From positions 1-7,540 of the forward strand of contig JAJUGM010000158.1 of assembly GCA_029268165.1 (NCBI GenBank): a DNA stretch of 7,540 nucleotides. Direction: 5' to 3'. A model generated the notes under the pieces. It made no database searches. It saw only the letters and a list, made by a program, of their open reading frames with translations, and was not told the origin of the DNA. Positions 1 to 7,437 of this stretch are shown here, in pieces. This DNA comes from Bacteroidota bacterium (GTDB lineage: Bacteria > Bacteroidota > Bacteroidia > Bacteroidales > UBA10428). Both the position numbers and the translations under genes were made by a program. Numbering within the stretch: position 1 is the stretch's first letter; each line of letters opens with the position of its first letter.

Positions 1-2420
1 ACCATGGCATCGTTTATGATTATGTCAAAGCCAGTGCCTATTTTCAGCATGTTTATAATAATATTTCAAAGTATAATTACAAACGTCTGAATAATTATAA
101 ATTTAATACTATGCAATGGATGGTTTACATTGCAGAAAAAAGGAATGAATGGCAAAGCGCTCTTGAGCTTAATTCAGATGCCATCCGGTTTGCTCACCAG
201 GCAGGCTTGTCGCCATGTTATAATTATATGGTAACCGGTTCTATTTATGAAAAAATGAACAGGATTGATGATGCTGTAAGGTATTATCAAAAAGCTTATT
301 TATGCACGAAAAATAATCCGGAATTTGAAAATCGCTTTATTCTTTGCCAGACCAACCTATGGCTGGGCAAACTCTATTTAAACCAAAATAATATAAGTAA
401 AGCCATTTATTACCTTACCGAGGCAGCTCGTGCCAATCAGCCTGATGATATTTTTGACAGGCAGCTGGTTTATGTTAATCTGGCAAAATGCTTTCTAAAA
501 CAAAAAAATTATAAGGCCGCATTAGATACCTTGCAGAGTGCACTGATTTTTTCAACCAGTGGCTTTAACAATAAATCAATTTATGCAAACCCTGAATTTT
601 CGCATATTAACGTATACATAAGCATAAACAGCGTATTGAATTATAAAGCATATTGCCTGTATTATTATTATCATGATGTTTCGCATAATTTGGCTGATCT
701 AGAATTTAGCGCACTTACCTATCAACTGAGTGCCAGATTACTCGAAAAAAAACTTGCTTCAATTGATAATGAGCTTTCAGAACTTGAATACATTGAAAGC
801 TGCAAAACAACGTTTAACAACACCGTTGAATTATCCCATGATGTTTTTGAAGTAACCCGGAATACTGACTTTGCATTAAAATCATTTGAATATGCTGAAA
901 AAAGTAAAATGCTGGTGCTTTTAATGAATCAGCGTAAAATGAATGCCAAAAAATATGCAGGCATACCTGATTCGTTAATTCAGCTTGAGACAAAGCTAAG
1001 AAATGAAATATCACAGGTATCATTCAGTCAGTTTCAGAAAAATGAAAAGAGTATGCCTCTGCAAGTGGGCGCTCAAGGATACAATCAACAACTGGTTAAA
1101 TTATATACTCAGTATGACGAACTTCAAAAGACCTTTGAAAAAAATTTCCCTACCTATTTTAATCTGAAATACAGTTTTGAAACCTCACCCGTTAATGAGA
1201 TTCAACAATTTTTAAAGCCTGATCAGGTAATCCTTGAATATGTTATTACTTACAGGGAGTTATATATATTTGCCATTACAAAGGATAAATTACATATTGC
1301 AGTGCAGTCTATTGATTCTTCTTTTATAGAATCCATACATCGCATCCGTGATTTCCTTTCAAAGAATCCTTTAATTCAACGAAGCAAAAAGCTGAAACCA
1401 ACATATACGGAGGATGCATATTATCTTTATAAGATTCTGATTTCTCCTTTTTCTTCAATAATAAAAGGCAAATCATTAATCATTATTCCGGATGAAGACC
1501 TTAATCTGATTCCCTTTGAAATTTTGCTGACCCAACCAGTCAAAGCTACCCGAGATATTAATTACGGCAGCCTCCCGTATCTTGCAAAACAGTTTCCGGT
1601 AAGCTATGCTTATTCAGCCACGCTTTTGAAAAGTAATCTGCAGGGCAAACCAAAAGCTCATAAGAAATATATTGCCGCTTTTTTTCCTGATTATTCTATG
1701 TATGGAACACATGGAGTATCAGCAGAAGCTGTTCGTTTTAATGGCCTTATGTCCCTGCAGGCTACTCAGGACGAAATCGCTTTTTTCCGAAAATTAAGGC
1801 ATGCAGTTATTTTCAATGACAGAAAAGCAGATGAATCTAGCTTTAAAAAATATGCCGGTAAATACAGTATAGTCCACATCTCAGGCCATACCATAATTGA
1901 TGAGGACAATCCGCAATTTTCATGTTTGTTATTTACCAGACAAAATACTGCAGAAGACGGTATTTTATATTCATACGAAATATATAATAACAAACTAAAT
2001 ACGCAATTGCTTGTTTTAAGCAGTTGCAATACCGGATTTGGCAAGATGCGTAAAGGTGAAGGGCTAATAAGCCTTGGCCGCAGTTTTTTTTATGCAGGAG
2101 TAAGAAGCTTGATCATCACCCAGTGGCCGGTGGCTGATAAGTCAAGTGCAAGGCTTACCAGTAATTTATATTCCTTAATGCTTAAAGGTGAAACAAAAGA
2201 AAGGGCATTGCAGAAGGCCAAACTGAAATATCTCGAACAAGCTGACCCCTTATTAAGCCACCCATATTTCTGGTCGGGCTATATACTTATGGGGGATACT
2301 GATGAAATCAAATGCTATAGTTTAATGCCTGTTTTCTATATTATAGCAGTCGCAGTAACAGCCGGAATTATTTCTTTTATCAGGTATCAAAGGAAGCGAA
2401 GTATGGTCAGAGGCGGCTGA
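1..2420 (+). CDS. TPR-CHAT domain protein with C-terminal membrane anchor (5' end outside window)
   Basis: Probable caspase-like (CHAT, clan CD) cysteine peptidase carrying helical TPR repeats. The frame is open from position 3, and the 36 codons before the first ATG (111) read as more TPR-like helix, so the gene starts upstream of the window. Numbering from that ATG (769 residues): TPR-like helices at about 38-71, 77-112 and 118-148; a longer helical region to about 360; CHAT domain about 435-730, opening with SLIIIPDEDLNLIPFE. The likely catalytic His is H593 (HISGH, 589-593) and Cys is C639 (LSSCNTGFG), followed by the family blocks GEG, SFFYAGVRSLIITQWPVAD and HPYFWSGYILMGD, so the dyad looks intact. 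A hydrophobic segment at 740-757 is followed by RYQRKR, suggesting a membrane anchor with a cytoplasmic tail and an outward-facing CHAT domain; this would need a signal peptide, which is not visible. It converges on a TPR/anti-sigma-like gene with a 14-bp overlap. Domain call is firm; substrate and role are unknown. Confidence 0.93.
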   Translation, partial: HGIVYDYVKASAYFQHVYNNISKYNYKRLNNYKFNTMQWMVYIAEKRNEWQSALELNSDAIRFAHQAGLSPCYNYMVTGSIYEKMNRIDDAVRYYQKAYLCTKNNPEFENRFILCQTNLWLGKLYLNQNNISKAIYYLTEAARANQPDDIFDRQLVYVNLAKCFLKQKNYKAALDTLQSALIFSTSGFNNKSIYANPEFSHINVYISINSVLNYKAYCLYYYYHDVSHNLADLEFSALTYQLSARLLEKKLASIDNELSELEYIESCKTTFNNTVELSHDVFEVTRNTDFALKSFEYAEKSKMLVLLMNQRKMNAKKYAGIPDSLIQLETKLRNEISQVSFSQFQKNEKSMPLQVGAQGYNQQLVKLYTQYDELQKTFEKNFPTYFNLKYSFETSPVNEIQQFLKPDQVILEYVITYRELYIFAITKDKLHIAVQSIDSSFIESIHRIRDFLSKNPLIQRSKKLKPTYTEDAYYLYKILISPFSSIIKGKSLIIIPDEDLNLIPFEILLTQPVKATRDINYGSLPYLAKQFPVSYAYSATLLKSNLQGKPKAHKKYIAAFFPDYSMYGTHGVSAEAVRFNGLMSLQATQDEIAFFRKLRHAVIFNDRKADESSFKKYAGKYSIVHISGHTIIDEDNPQFSCLLFTRQNTAEDGILYSYEIYNNKLNTQLLVLSSCNTGFGKMRKGEGLISLGRSFFYAGVRSLIITQWPVADKSSARLTSNLYSLMLKGETKERALQKAKLKYLEQADPLLSHPYFWSGYILMGDTDEIKCYSLMPVFYIIAVAVTAGIISFIRYQRKRSMVRGG

Positions 2421-2440
2421 GTAAACTTCTGACCTTTTTT
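2405..2440 (+). terminator. Intrinsic terminator of the TPR-CHAT gene, with the stop codon in its loop
   Basis: The arms GGTCAGAGG (2405-2413) and CTTCTGACC (2426-2434) pair over 9 bp with one G-U, leaving a 12-nt loop, and are followed directly by six T (2435-2440). The loop contains the TGA stop of the TPR-CHAT gene (2418-2420). The right arm and T-run lie inside the last codons of the opposing gene, whose own stop (2407-2409) is in the left arm. The T-run exists only for + strand transcription; on the - strand the hairpin is not followed by T, so it should stop transcription in one direction only. Confidence 0.75.
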
Positions 2441-3186
2441 GAATAATAATTGTTCTCTGATACTAACGGTTGGAGCATTTTACGTGCATTGTCGGTTTCA
2501 TTTTGTTTGCAATAAAGCAATGCAAGATACCATCTGGCGTGAATTACATAACCACTGTCGCCTATATTAATTATCTTTTGCAATTTATCAATAGCTCTTT
2601 CTAATTGATTAAGTTCTATATCTGTTATCCCACTGTAAAACAGGGCAGCTGTATCAGTTGAATCTGAGTTCAGAATAATTGAGAATAAACTATCAGCAAG
2701 CTGCCATTTATGTTCTTTGTACAGTAAAAGGGCATCCTGCCAAGTATCGTTTGATTTTTCAAAACTGCGGTATATAATATCGGGGTCGTAAAGCGTATAA
2801 TAGTCTGCAAAAAGCTTATCACCCCGGGTATCAGAATTATAAAATAAATACCATGCTAATACAGAAGCTGTTATGAGCAGAAAAGTTGCTGCCAGGCTAA
2901 GTATTCTCCTGTTCAGTTTGTTAAATCCTTTGTGCAGTTTATTTTCTATTTCTGATAAACTATGTGACTCAGTTTCATAAAGCTGATAAGCCCTGTTTAA
3001 CTTTTCTTTTAAAATAAAAAATGCATCATCACCGATAGCACGGTTAGCCTCCGCATGCAATTGCAATAACTCTTTGAATTCACTGTCTTTTTCAAGGTAT
3101 TCGGTGAATTCTTTCTTTTCTTCATCGCTTAGCGTACCATCCAGGTATTTTTCTATTATCCTCGTCACTTTCATTTTTAAGTTCAT
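2407..3186 (-). CDS. Single-pass membrane TPR protein, probable anti-sigma factor
   Basis: A 259-residue protein, probably the anti-sigma partner of the sigma factor just upstream. Residues 10-44 (IIEKYLDGTLSDEEKKEF and following) resemble the short N-terminal segment of many Bacteroidota anti-sigma and FecR-like proteins; no zinc-binding His/Cys motif is present. A hydrophobic helix lies at about 95-116, preceded by the basic stretch NKLNRR, so the N-terminus should be cytoplasmic and the rest periplasmic. The C-terminal part carries about three TPR-like helix pairs (about 150-175, 178-207, 213-245). The ATG at 3184-3186 has no clear ribosome binding site; M5 (3172-3174) is an alternative. 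Either start must precede I10 to keep the conserved segment, so a long overlap with the sigma gene (65 bp from the first ATG) is real and suggests translational coupling. The 3' end overlaps the convergent TPR-CHAT gene by 14 bp. The anti-sigma role is inferred from position, topology and the N-terminal motif; a general TPR membrane protein is the alternative. Confidence 0.85.
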   Translation of the reverse strand: MNLKMKVTRIIEKYLDGTLSDEEKKEFTEYLEKDSEFKELLQLHAEANRAIGDDAFFILKEKLNRAYQLYETESHSLSEIENKLHKGFNKLNRRILSLAATFLLITASVLAWYLFYNSDTRGDKLFADYYTLYDPDIIYRSFEKSNDTWQDALLLYKEHKWQLADSLFSIILNSDSTDTAALFYSGITDIELNQLERAIDKLQKIINIGDSGYVIHARWYLALLYCKQNETDNARKMLQPLVSENNYYSKKVRSLLSRL

Positions 3187-3748
3187 TATAAATTGAAGTA
3201 GCTCTGATACGTTGAATTAATGATAATTTACAACGATATCTACGGTTTTTCGTGTGTTGTTCAGAGGAATAACCCATAATTCTAGTAATATTGCTTATGG
3301 TTTCGCCACTCATAAACAGCTTCAGAATACGTTTACAGTCTTCACTTAGTTCTTCAAAAATTTTCCTGTAAAACGATATTCTTTCATTGTAATGTTGCCA
3401 TAATTCAATATCATTATCCTCATCTGTGATTTCTTCAGTGCTTTCAAATTGGTATACCGTACGGCCACGCAATGATAATTCTTTCAACCACAGATTCCGG
3501 CATACTGAATATATGTATGTATTCAATGAACAACTTAATTGCAATTCATTTTTTCTTACCTTTTGAAAAATAACCATTATTGCATCCTGAAAAATATCTT
3601 TTGCATCTTCTTCTACACCATGGTTTGACAAGATAAGATGCCGTACAGTTTTGTAACTTATCCTGTACAATTCAAGCAATATTTCTTCCCTGCCTTCAAT
3701 TAGCCCTTTTAAAAGAGCCTGATCTGAGTAATTATTGCCGCTTTTCAA
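3122..3748 (-). CDS. ECF-type RNA polymerase sigma factor (sigma-70 family)
   Basis: A 208-residue sigma factor with region 2 and region 4 only, as in the ECF class. Region 2 lies at about 24-95, with the core-binding signature DIFQDAIMVIFQKV (51-64) and the promoter-melting segment LNTYIYSVCRNLWLKEL (75-91). Region 4 lies at about 127-182, with LSEDCKRILKLF and the helix-turn-helix ETISNITRIMGYSSEQ (149-164) followed by a basic recognition tail. The start is TTG (3746-3748): no ATG or GTG lies between it and the upstream in-frame stop, the next Met (M58) is inside region 2, and an AGG sits 9 nt before it. Residues 188-208, a charged tail beyond region 4, are exactly the part overlapped by the downstream anti-sigma-like gene. 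It lies 96 bp after gcvP on the same strand, with a possible terminator and promoter between them. Family assignment is firm; target promoters are unknown. Confidence 0.92.
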   Translation of the reverse strand: MKSGNNYSDQALLKGLIEGREEILLELYRISYKTVRHLILSNHGVEEDAKDIFQDAIMVIFQKVRKNELQLSCSLNTYIYSVCRNLWLKELSLRGRTVYQFESTEEITDEDNDIELWQHYNERISFYRKIFEELSEDCKRILKLFMSGETISNITRIMGYSSEQHTKNRRYRCKLSLIQRIRATSIYNELKNESDEDNRKIPGWYAKR

Positions 3749-3768
3749 TGTTAAATACCTGATAATTG

Positions 3769-3811
3769 AAAAAAGTAACCCTTAATAATCAAAAATATTT
3801 TAAAAAGTTAC
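3769..3811 (-). terminator. Possible intrinsic terminator between gcvP and the sigma factor gene
   Basis: On the - strand, GTAACTTTT (3811-3803) can pair with AAGGGTTAC (3783-3775): 9 bp including two G-U pairs, with a 19-nt AT-rich loop, followed by six T (3774-3769). It is 34 bp past the gcvP stop and 20 bp before the sigma TTG. It could end the gcvP transcript, or act as a leader attenuator if the sigma promoter lies upstream of it. The stem is weak and the loop long, so this is tentative. Confidence 0.35.
3790..3797 (-). promoter_or_regulatory. Possible Bacteroidota -7 promoter element for the sigma factor gene
   Basis: TATTTTTG on the - strand matches the Bacteroidota -7 consensus TAnnTTTG exactly and would place the transcript start a few tens of bases before the TTG start. 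The nearest upstream TTTG (3814-3811) is only 13 bp away, whereas the usual spacing to the -33 element is about 19-21 bp. In such AT-rich DNA a chance match is likely. The element also falls in the loop of the possible terminator hairpin. Confidence 0.25.
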
Positions 3812-3844
3812 AAAAAAAATCATTTTCATGTTATTTCAACTAAT

Positions 3845-6730
3845 TTATTGAAATTTTTCCAGCCCAAAGCGATGTTCATCAAAAGGAGTGCATGTGCATA
3901 TCAGGTTTCTGTCGCCATAAGCATCGTCAACTCTTCCGACGGCTGGCCAGAATTTACTTTCAGCTACCCACTCCAATGGAAATGCAGCCTTATAGCGCGA
4001 ATAGCTATGCTCCCAGTTATCAGCTGCAATCATATTCTCAGTATGTGGGGCGTTTATGAGTAAATTATCATTAAATGTCCCTTTTTGCCCGATTTCCTCC
4101 ATCTCTTTATATATAGAAATCATCGCTTCAATGAAACGGTCGAGTTCCTGTTTCGATTCGCTTTCAGTAGGTTCAATCATCAGTGTTCCGTGAACCGGAA
4201 ATGATAATGTCGGCGCATGAAATCCATAGTCCATAAGTCTTTTGGCAATATCGGTTTCGGAAATCCCGGCTTTCTGTTTAAATTCCCTGCAATCGATAAT
4301 CATTTCATGAGCAACATAGCCATTATCACCTTTATATAATACATTATAAAAATTTTTCAACTGCGCGGCAATATAATTTGCATTTAATATGGCTATTTTC
4401 GATGCCATAGTCAGGCCTTCAGAGCCCATCAGGCTACAATATGCATGGCTAATAGTAAGAATGCTTGCGCTGCCGTATGGGGCTGCGGCAACAGCTGTTG
4501 TGCCATTAACTCCACCTGTTGCTGCAACGGGATGTGCGGGTAAAAATTCAACAAGATGATCGGCAACGGCAATAGGCCCCATGCCTGGTCCACCTCCGCC
4601 ATGAGGAATAGCGAATGTTTTATGCAGGTTAAGATGGCATACGTCTGCTCCGATAAGGGCAGGTTTTGTGAGACCTACCTGTGCATTCATATTGGCACCG
4701 TCCATATAAACCTGTCCGCCTGCATTATGAACCAGATTTATAATTTCAATGACAGAGCTTTCAAAAACACCATGAGTAGATGGATAGGTAATCATAAGCG
4801 CAGCCAGGCTGTTTTTATAGGTTTCGGTTTTTGTCTTCAGATCATTGATATCTGTATTTCCCCTTTCATCACATTTCACAACAATGACTTCCATACCTGC
4901 CATAGCTGCACTGGCAGGATTGGTTCCATGAGCCGAAGCAGGAATCAGCACAATATTCCGGTGGCTCTCGCCACGACTGGAATGATATTTCTTTATCACA
5001 AGTAAACCGGCATATTCGCCGGCAGCACCAGAATTAGGTTGAAAAGAAACAGCAGCAAAGCCGGTAATTTCTTTAAGAAAATGTTCGAGCTCATTAATCA
5101 GTTGATGATATCCTTCAACCTGATCAAGCGGGACAAAAGGATGAATACTGGAAAATTCAGGCCAACTCAGTGCAAACATTTCAACAGCTGCGGTAAGTTT
5201 CATGGTACACGAGCCAAGAGGAATCATGGAATGCGTCAACGAAACATCTTTTCTTTCAAGCCTTTTGATATATCTCATCATTTCTGTTTCAGCATGAAAA
5301 CGCCTGAATATTTCCTGTTTCATGAATTCAGTATGGCGTTTAAACACCTCGCTGAAATATATTTTTTCTTCAATCATATCAACAGGCTTGATGTATTTGT
5401 GAATAGCACAAAGAAATACCTCGATAATTTTATTCAGATCATTTAATGTTGTGGTTTCGTCAACACTTATGCCAATTGTATTATCACTAAAATAACGGAA
5501 GTTAATTTCATGCTCCAGCGCAATCGATCTTAAAGCATCAATTGAAACTTGTTCAGGCAGGCTTACATTTAAGGTATCAAAGAAATCAGAATTATTTTGT
5601 TGAAATCCGACTGATTCAAGTTTCTGTGCCAGTATGGCCGCCGTACTGTGAATTCTGAGTGCTATATTCCTCAGCCCATCAGGCCCGTGATATACTGCAT
5701 ACATGCCAGCCATCGTTGCAAGTAATGCCTGTGCAGTGCAAATATTTGATGTAGCGCGTTCACGCTTAATATGTTGCTCGCGTGTTTGCAATGCCATTCG
5801 CAACGCATATCTGCCCTGGGCATCAATGGTTACGCCTATTATACGCCCGGGTATAAATCTTTTATAAGGTTCATGAGTGGCAAAATAAGCTGCATGTGGG
5901 CCTCCGTATCCAATGGGTATTCCTAGCCTTTGTGTTGAGCCAACAGCCACATCTGCACCCCACTCACCAGGAGGAGTCAGTAATGTAAGACTCAGAATAT
6001 CAGATATAGCTACAACAGGTATGTTCCTGGAATGAGCTTTTTTAACCATCGGCCTGTAATCCCTTATAATCCCTTTATTATCGGGGTACTGCACCAGAAT
6101 CCCGAAAATACCCGGTTCACTGTCAAAATTACTATATGAACCTACCACCAGGTTGATGTCAAGTGCATAAGCACGCGTTCTTACTACATCGAGTATTTGA
6201 GGGAAAATATTTTCATCAGCATAAAAAGTGTTGAATTTGTTCTTTACTGCCTCTCTGGATCTGGCATTATAAAGCATAATCATGGCTTCAGCTGCTGCTG
6301 TGGCTTCATCAAGCAAGGAAGCGTTTGCTATTTCCATTCCGGTGAGCTCAGTTATTACTGTCTGAAAGTTTAACAGGGCTTCAAGCCTCCCTTGTGAAAT
6401 CTCTGCCTGATATGGTGTATAGGGCGTGTACCATGAAGGGTTCTCAAGAATATTACGTTGTATTACCGGAGGCATAATAGTACCATAATAACCCATCCCT
6501 ATGTATGATCTGAAAAGCTTGTTTTTTGATGCAATATCACGTAACCTTTGTAAATATTCATATTCACTTAAAGGCGCTGGTATCTGAAGGGGCTTTTTAA
6601 GCCTTATCTCGGCAGGAAGGGTTTTATCAATGAGCTCATCCAGTGACACTGCGCCTGTAGCTGCAATCATGCTTTCAATTTCATAGGGCCTGGGGCCAAT
6701 GTGACGAAAAATAAATTGATCTGATGACAT
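3845..6730 (-). CDS. gcvP: Glycine dehydrogenase (decarboxylating), P-protein of the glycine cleavage system
   Basis: The PLP-dependent P-protein decarboxylates glycine and passes the aminomethyl group to the lipoyl arm of the H-protein, in the cytoplasm. At 961 residues it is the fused, single-chain form (about the length of the E. coli enzyme), not the split gcvPA/gcvPB form. The N-terminus has the typical FIFRHIGPR, then GYYGTIMPPVIQRNILENP and PYQAEISQGRLEALLNFQ. The C-terminal half has LTHSMIPLGSCTMKL, QPNSGAAGEYAGL and the PLP-lysine region LNLHKTFAIPHGGGGPGMGP, with the Schiff-base lysine at K704. The end has the family signature KFWPAVGRVDDAYGDRNLIC. The ATG at 6728-6730 gives the normal N-terminus; no clear Shine-Dalgarno sequence precedes it. 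It starts 43 bp after the metallo-hydrolase gene on the same strand, so co-transcription is likely. The T- and H-protein genes are not in the window, and the short upstream gap has no room for a glycine riboswitch. Confidence 0.98.
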   Translation of the reverse strand: MSSDQFIFRHIGPRPYEIESMIAATGAVSLDELIDKTLPAEIRLKKPLQIPAPLSEYEYLQRLRDIASKNKLFRSYIGMGYYGTIMPPVIQRNILENPSWYTPYTPYQAEISQGRLEALLNFQTVITELTGMEIANASLLDEATAAAEAMIMLYNARSREAVKNKFNTFYADENIFPQILDVVRTRAYALDINLVVGSYSNFDSEPGIFGILVQYPDNKGIIRDYRPMVKKAHSRNIPVVAISDILSLTLLTPPGEWGADVAVGSTQRLGIPIGYGGPHAAYFATHEPYKRFIPGRIIGVTIDAQGRYALRMALQTREQHIKRERATSNICTAQALLATMAGMYAVYHGPDGLRNIALRIHSTAAILAQKLESVGFQQNNSDFFDTLNVSLPEQVSIDALRSIALEHEINFRYFSDNTIGISVDETTTLNDLNKIIEVFLCAIHKYIKPVDMIEEKIYFSEVFKRHTEFMKQEIFRRFHAETEMMRYIKRLERKDVSLTHSMIPLGSCTMKLTAAVEMFALSWPEFSSIHPFVPLDQVEGYHQLINELEHFLKEITGFAAVSFQPNSGAAGEYAGLLVIKKYHSSRGESHRNIVLIPASAHGTNPASAAMAGMEVIVVKCDERGNTDINDLKTKTETYKNSLAALMITYPSTHGVFESSVIEIINLVHNAGGQVYMDGANMNAQVGLTKPALIGADVCHLNLHKTFAIPHGGGGPGMGPIAVADHLVEFLPAHPVAATGGVNGTTAVAAAPYGSASILTISHAYCSLMGSEGLTMASKIAILNANYIAAQLKNFYNVLYKGDNGYVAHEMIIDCREFKQKAGISETDIAKRLMDYGFHAPTLSFPVHGTLMIEPTESESKQELDRFIEAMISIYKEMEEIGQKGTFNDNLLINAPHTENMIAADNWEHSYSRYKAAFPLEWVAESKFWPAVGRVDDAYGDRNLICTCTPFDEHRFGLEKFQ

Positions 6731-6773
6731 AAAAATTCTGTAAACAAAAAGTTATTATTAGCAAAGCTGAATA

Positions 6774-7418
6774 TTATCGGTTATGTAAAAAAGGATTTGT
6801 ATCATATTCCTGTTTAATAGTTGTTATTGTACCATGTCCAGGGTATACTGTGGTGTCATAGGGCAACACCATAATTTTTTCATTAATACCCCTGATTAAA
6901 GTAGCATAATCACCTCCGGGAAGGTCAGTACGGCCTATACTGCCGTTAAACAGCACATCGCCGGCTATAAGTACTTTATCTTTTTCTGAATATAGCACAA
7001 TACTGCCGGGAGAATGACCCGAAACATGGATGACCGAGAGAACCGTGTTGCCGAAGATTATTTCGTCTCCCTCGTTCAGCCACCTGTCAGGGACCGGAGA
7101 CATTTCAGCATCAAAACCGAAAAAGGCTGCATAATGAAGGGCATTCTCAATCAGGAAAAGGTCTTTTTTATGCAAAGCCAGGGGAATGTTATATAATGAC
7201 CTCACATAAGAATTACCTGCAATATGATCAATATGTCCATGGGTATTAATAATCATCTCCGGATGCAGCTGCTTTTTTTCAATATAACTATTCAGTTCAT
7301 CTTTCTGCACTTTGTTGTTGCAACCGGGGTCAATAATAACACATTCTTTTGTCTCATCTGACAAAACAAAGGTATTTACATAAAATTCGTTAAAAACAAA
7401 TGTTTTTATAGTAAGCAT
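6774..7418 (-). CDS. Metallo-beta-lactamase-fold hydrolase, glyoxalase II-like
   Basis: A 214-residue cytoplasmic metallo-hydrolase with a complete binuclear metal site: THGHIDH (59-65, giving H60, H62, D64, H65), H135 in HVSGHSPGS, D154 in IAGDVLFNGSIGRTDLPGGD, and H195 in VYPGHG. The NGSIGRTDLPGGD segment and the short length match the YcbL-like glyoxalase II relatives common in bacteria. It lacks the extra C-terminal glutathione-binding helical domain of classical hydroxyacylglutathione hydrolases (about 250 residues or more), so the thioester substrate may not be a glutathione conjugate. The ATG at 7416-7418 fits the family N-terminus, with no evident ribosome binding site. It lies 19 bp after the probable pcm gene and 43 bp before gcvP, all on one strand, consistent with an operon. 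The fold and metal site are certain; the physiological substrate is not. Confidence 0.93.
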   Translation of the reverse strand: MLTIKTFVFNEFYVNTFVLSDETKECVIIDPGCNNKVQKDELNSYIEKKQLHPEMIINTHGHIDHIAGNSYVRSLYNIPLALHKKDLFLIENALHYAAFFGFDAEMSPVPDRWLNEGDEIIFGNTVLSVIHVSGHSPGSIVLYSEKDKVLIAGDVLFNGSIGRTDLPGGDYATLIRGINEKIMVLPYDTTVYPGHGTITTIKQEYDTNPFLHNR

Positions 7419-7437
7419 AAATATTATTTAAACTGGT

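Noticed and set aside
111..113. ATG at 111 as the true start of the TPR-CHAT gene
   Set aside because: The frame stays open to the window edge and the 36 preceding codons read as amphipathic TPR-like helix, so the protein begins upstream.
814..2044. Open frames on the - strand within the TPR-CHAT gene (814-1023 and 1766-2044)
   Set aside because: No domain, no start signal, and fully contained in the recognisable CHAT coding frame.
1..3748. A type III-E CRISPR (Craspase) locus
   Set aside because: The TPR-CHAT and sigma genes recall that system, but there is no CRISPR array, no gRAMP effector and no Csx30-like protein in the window; the resemblance is only in logic.
3833..3854. Inverted repeat ATTTCAA/TTGAAAT spanning the gcvP stop codon
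   Set aside because: Only 7 AT-rich pairs with an 8-nt loop, and the nearest T-run is some 14 nt further on; too weak to call a terminator.
3848..5446. Open frames on the + strand opposite gcvP (3848-4063, 4556-5005, 5039-5446)
   Set aside because: They lie wholly inside a well-conserved gene on the other strand and their translations show no recognisable domain; they are antisense shadows.
6731..6773. Glycine riboswitch or dedicated promoter before gcvP
   Set aside because: The 43-bp gap is far too short for a glycine riboswitch, and no TTTG/TAnnTTTG pair with proper spacing is present.
7014..7196. Small + strand open frame within the metallo-hydrolase gene
   Set aside because: Antisense to conserved metal-site codons and without recognisable features.
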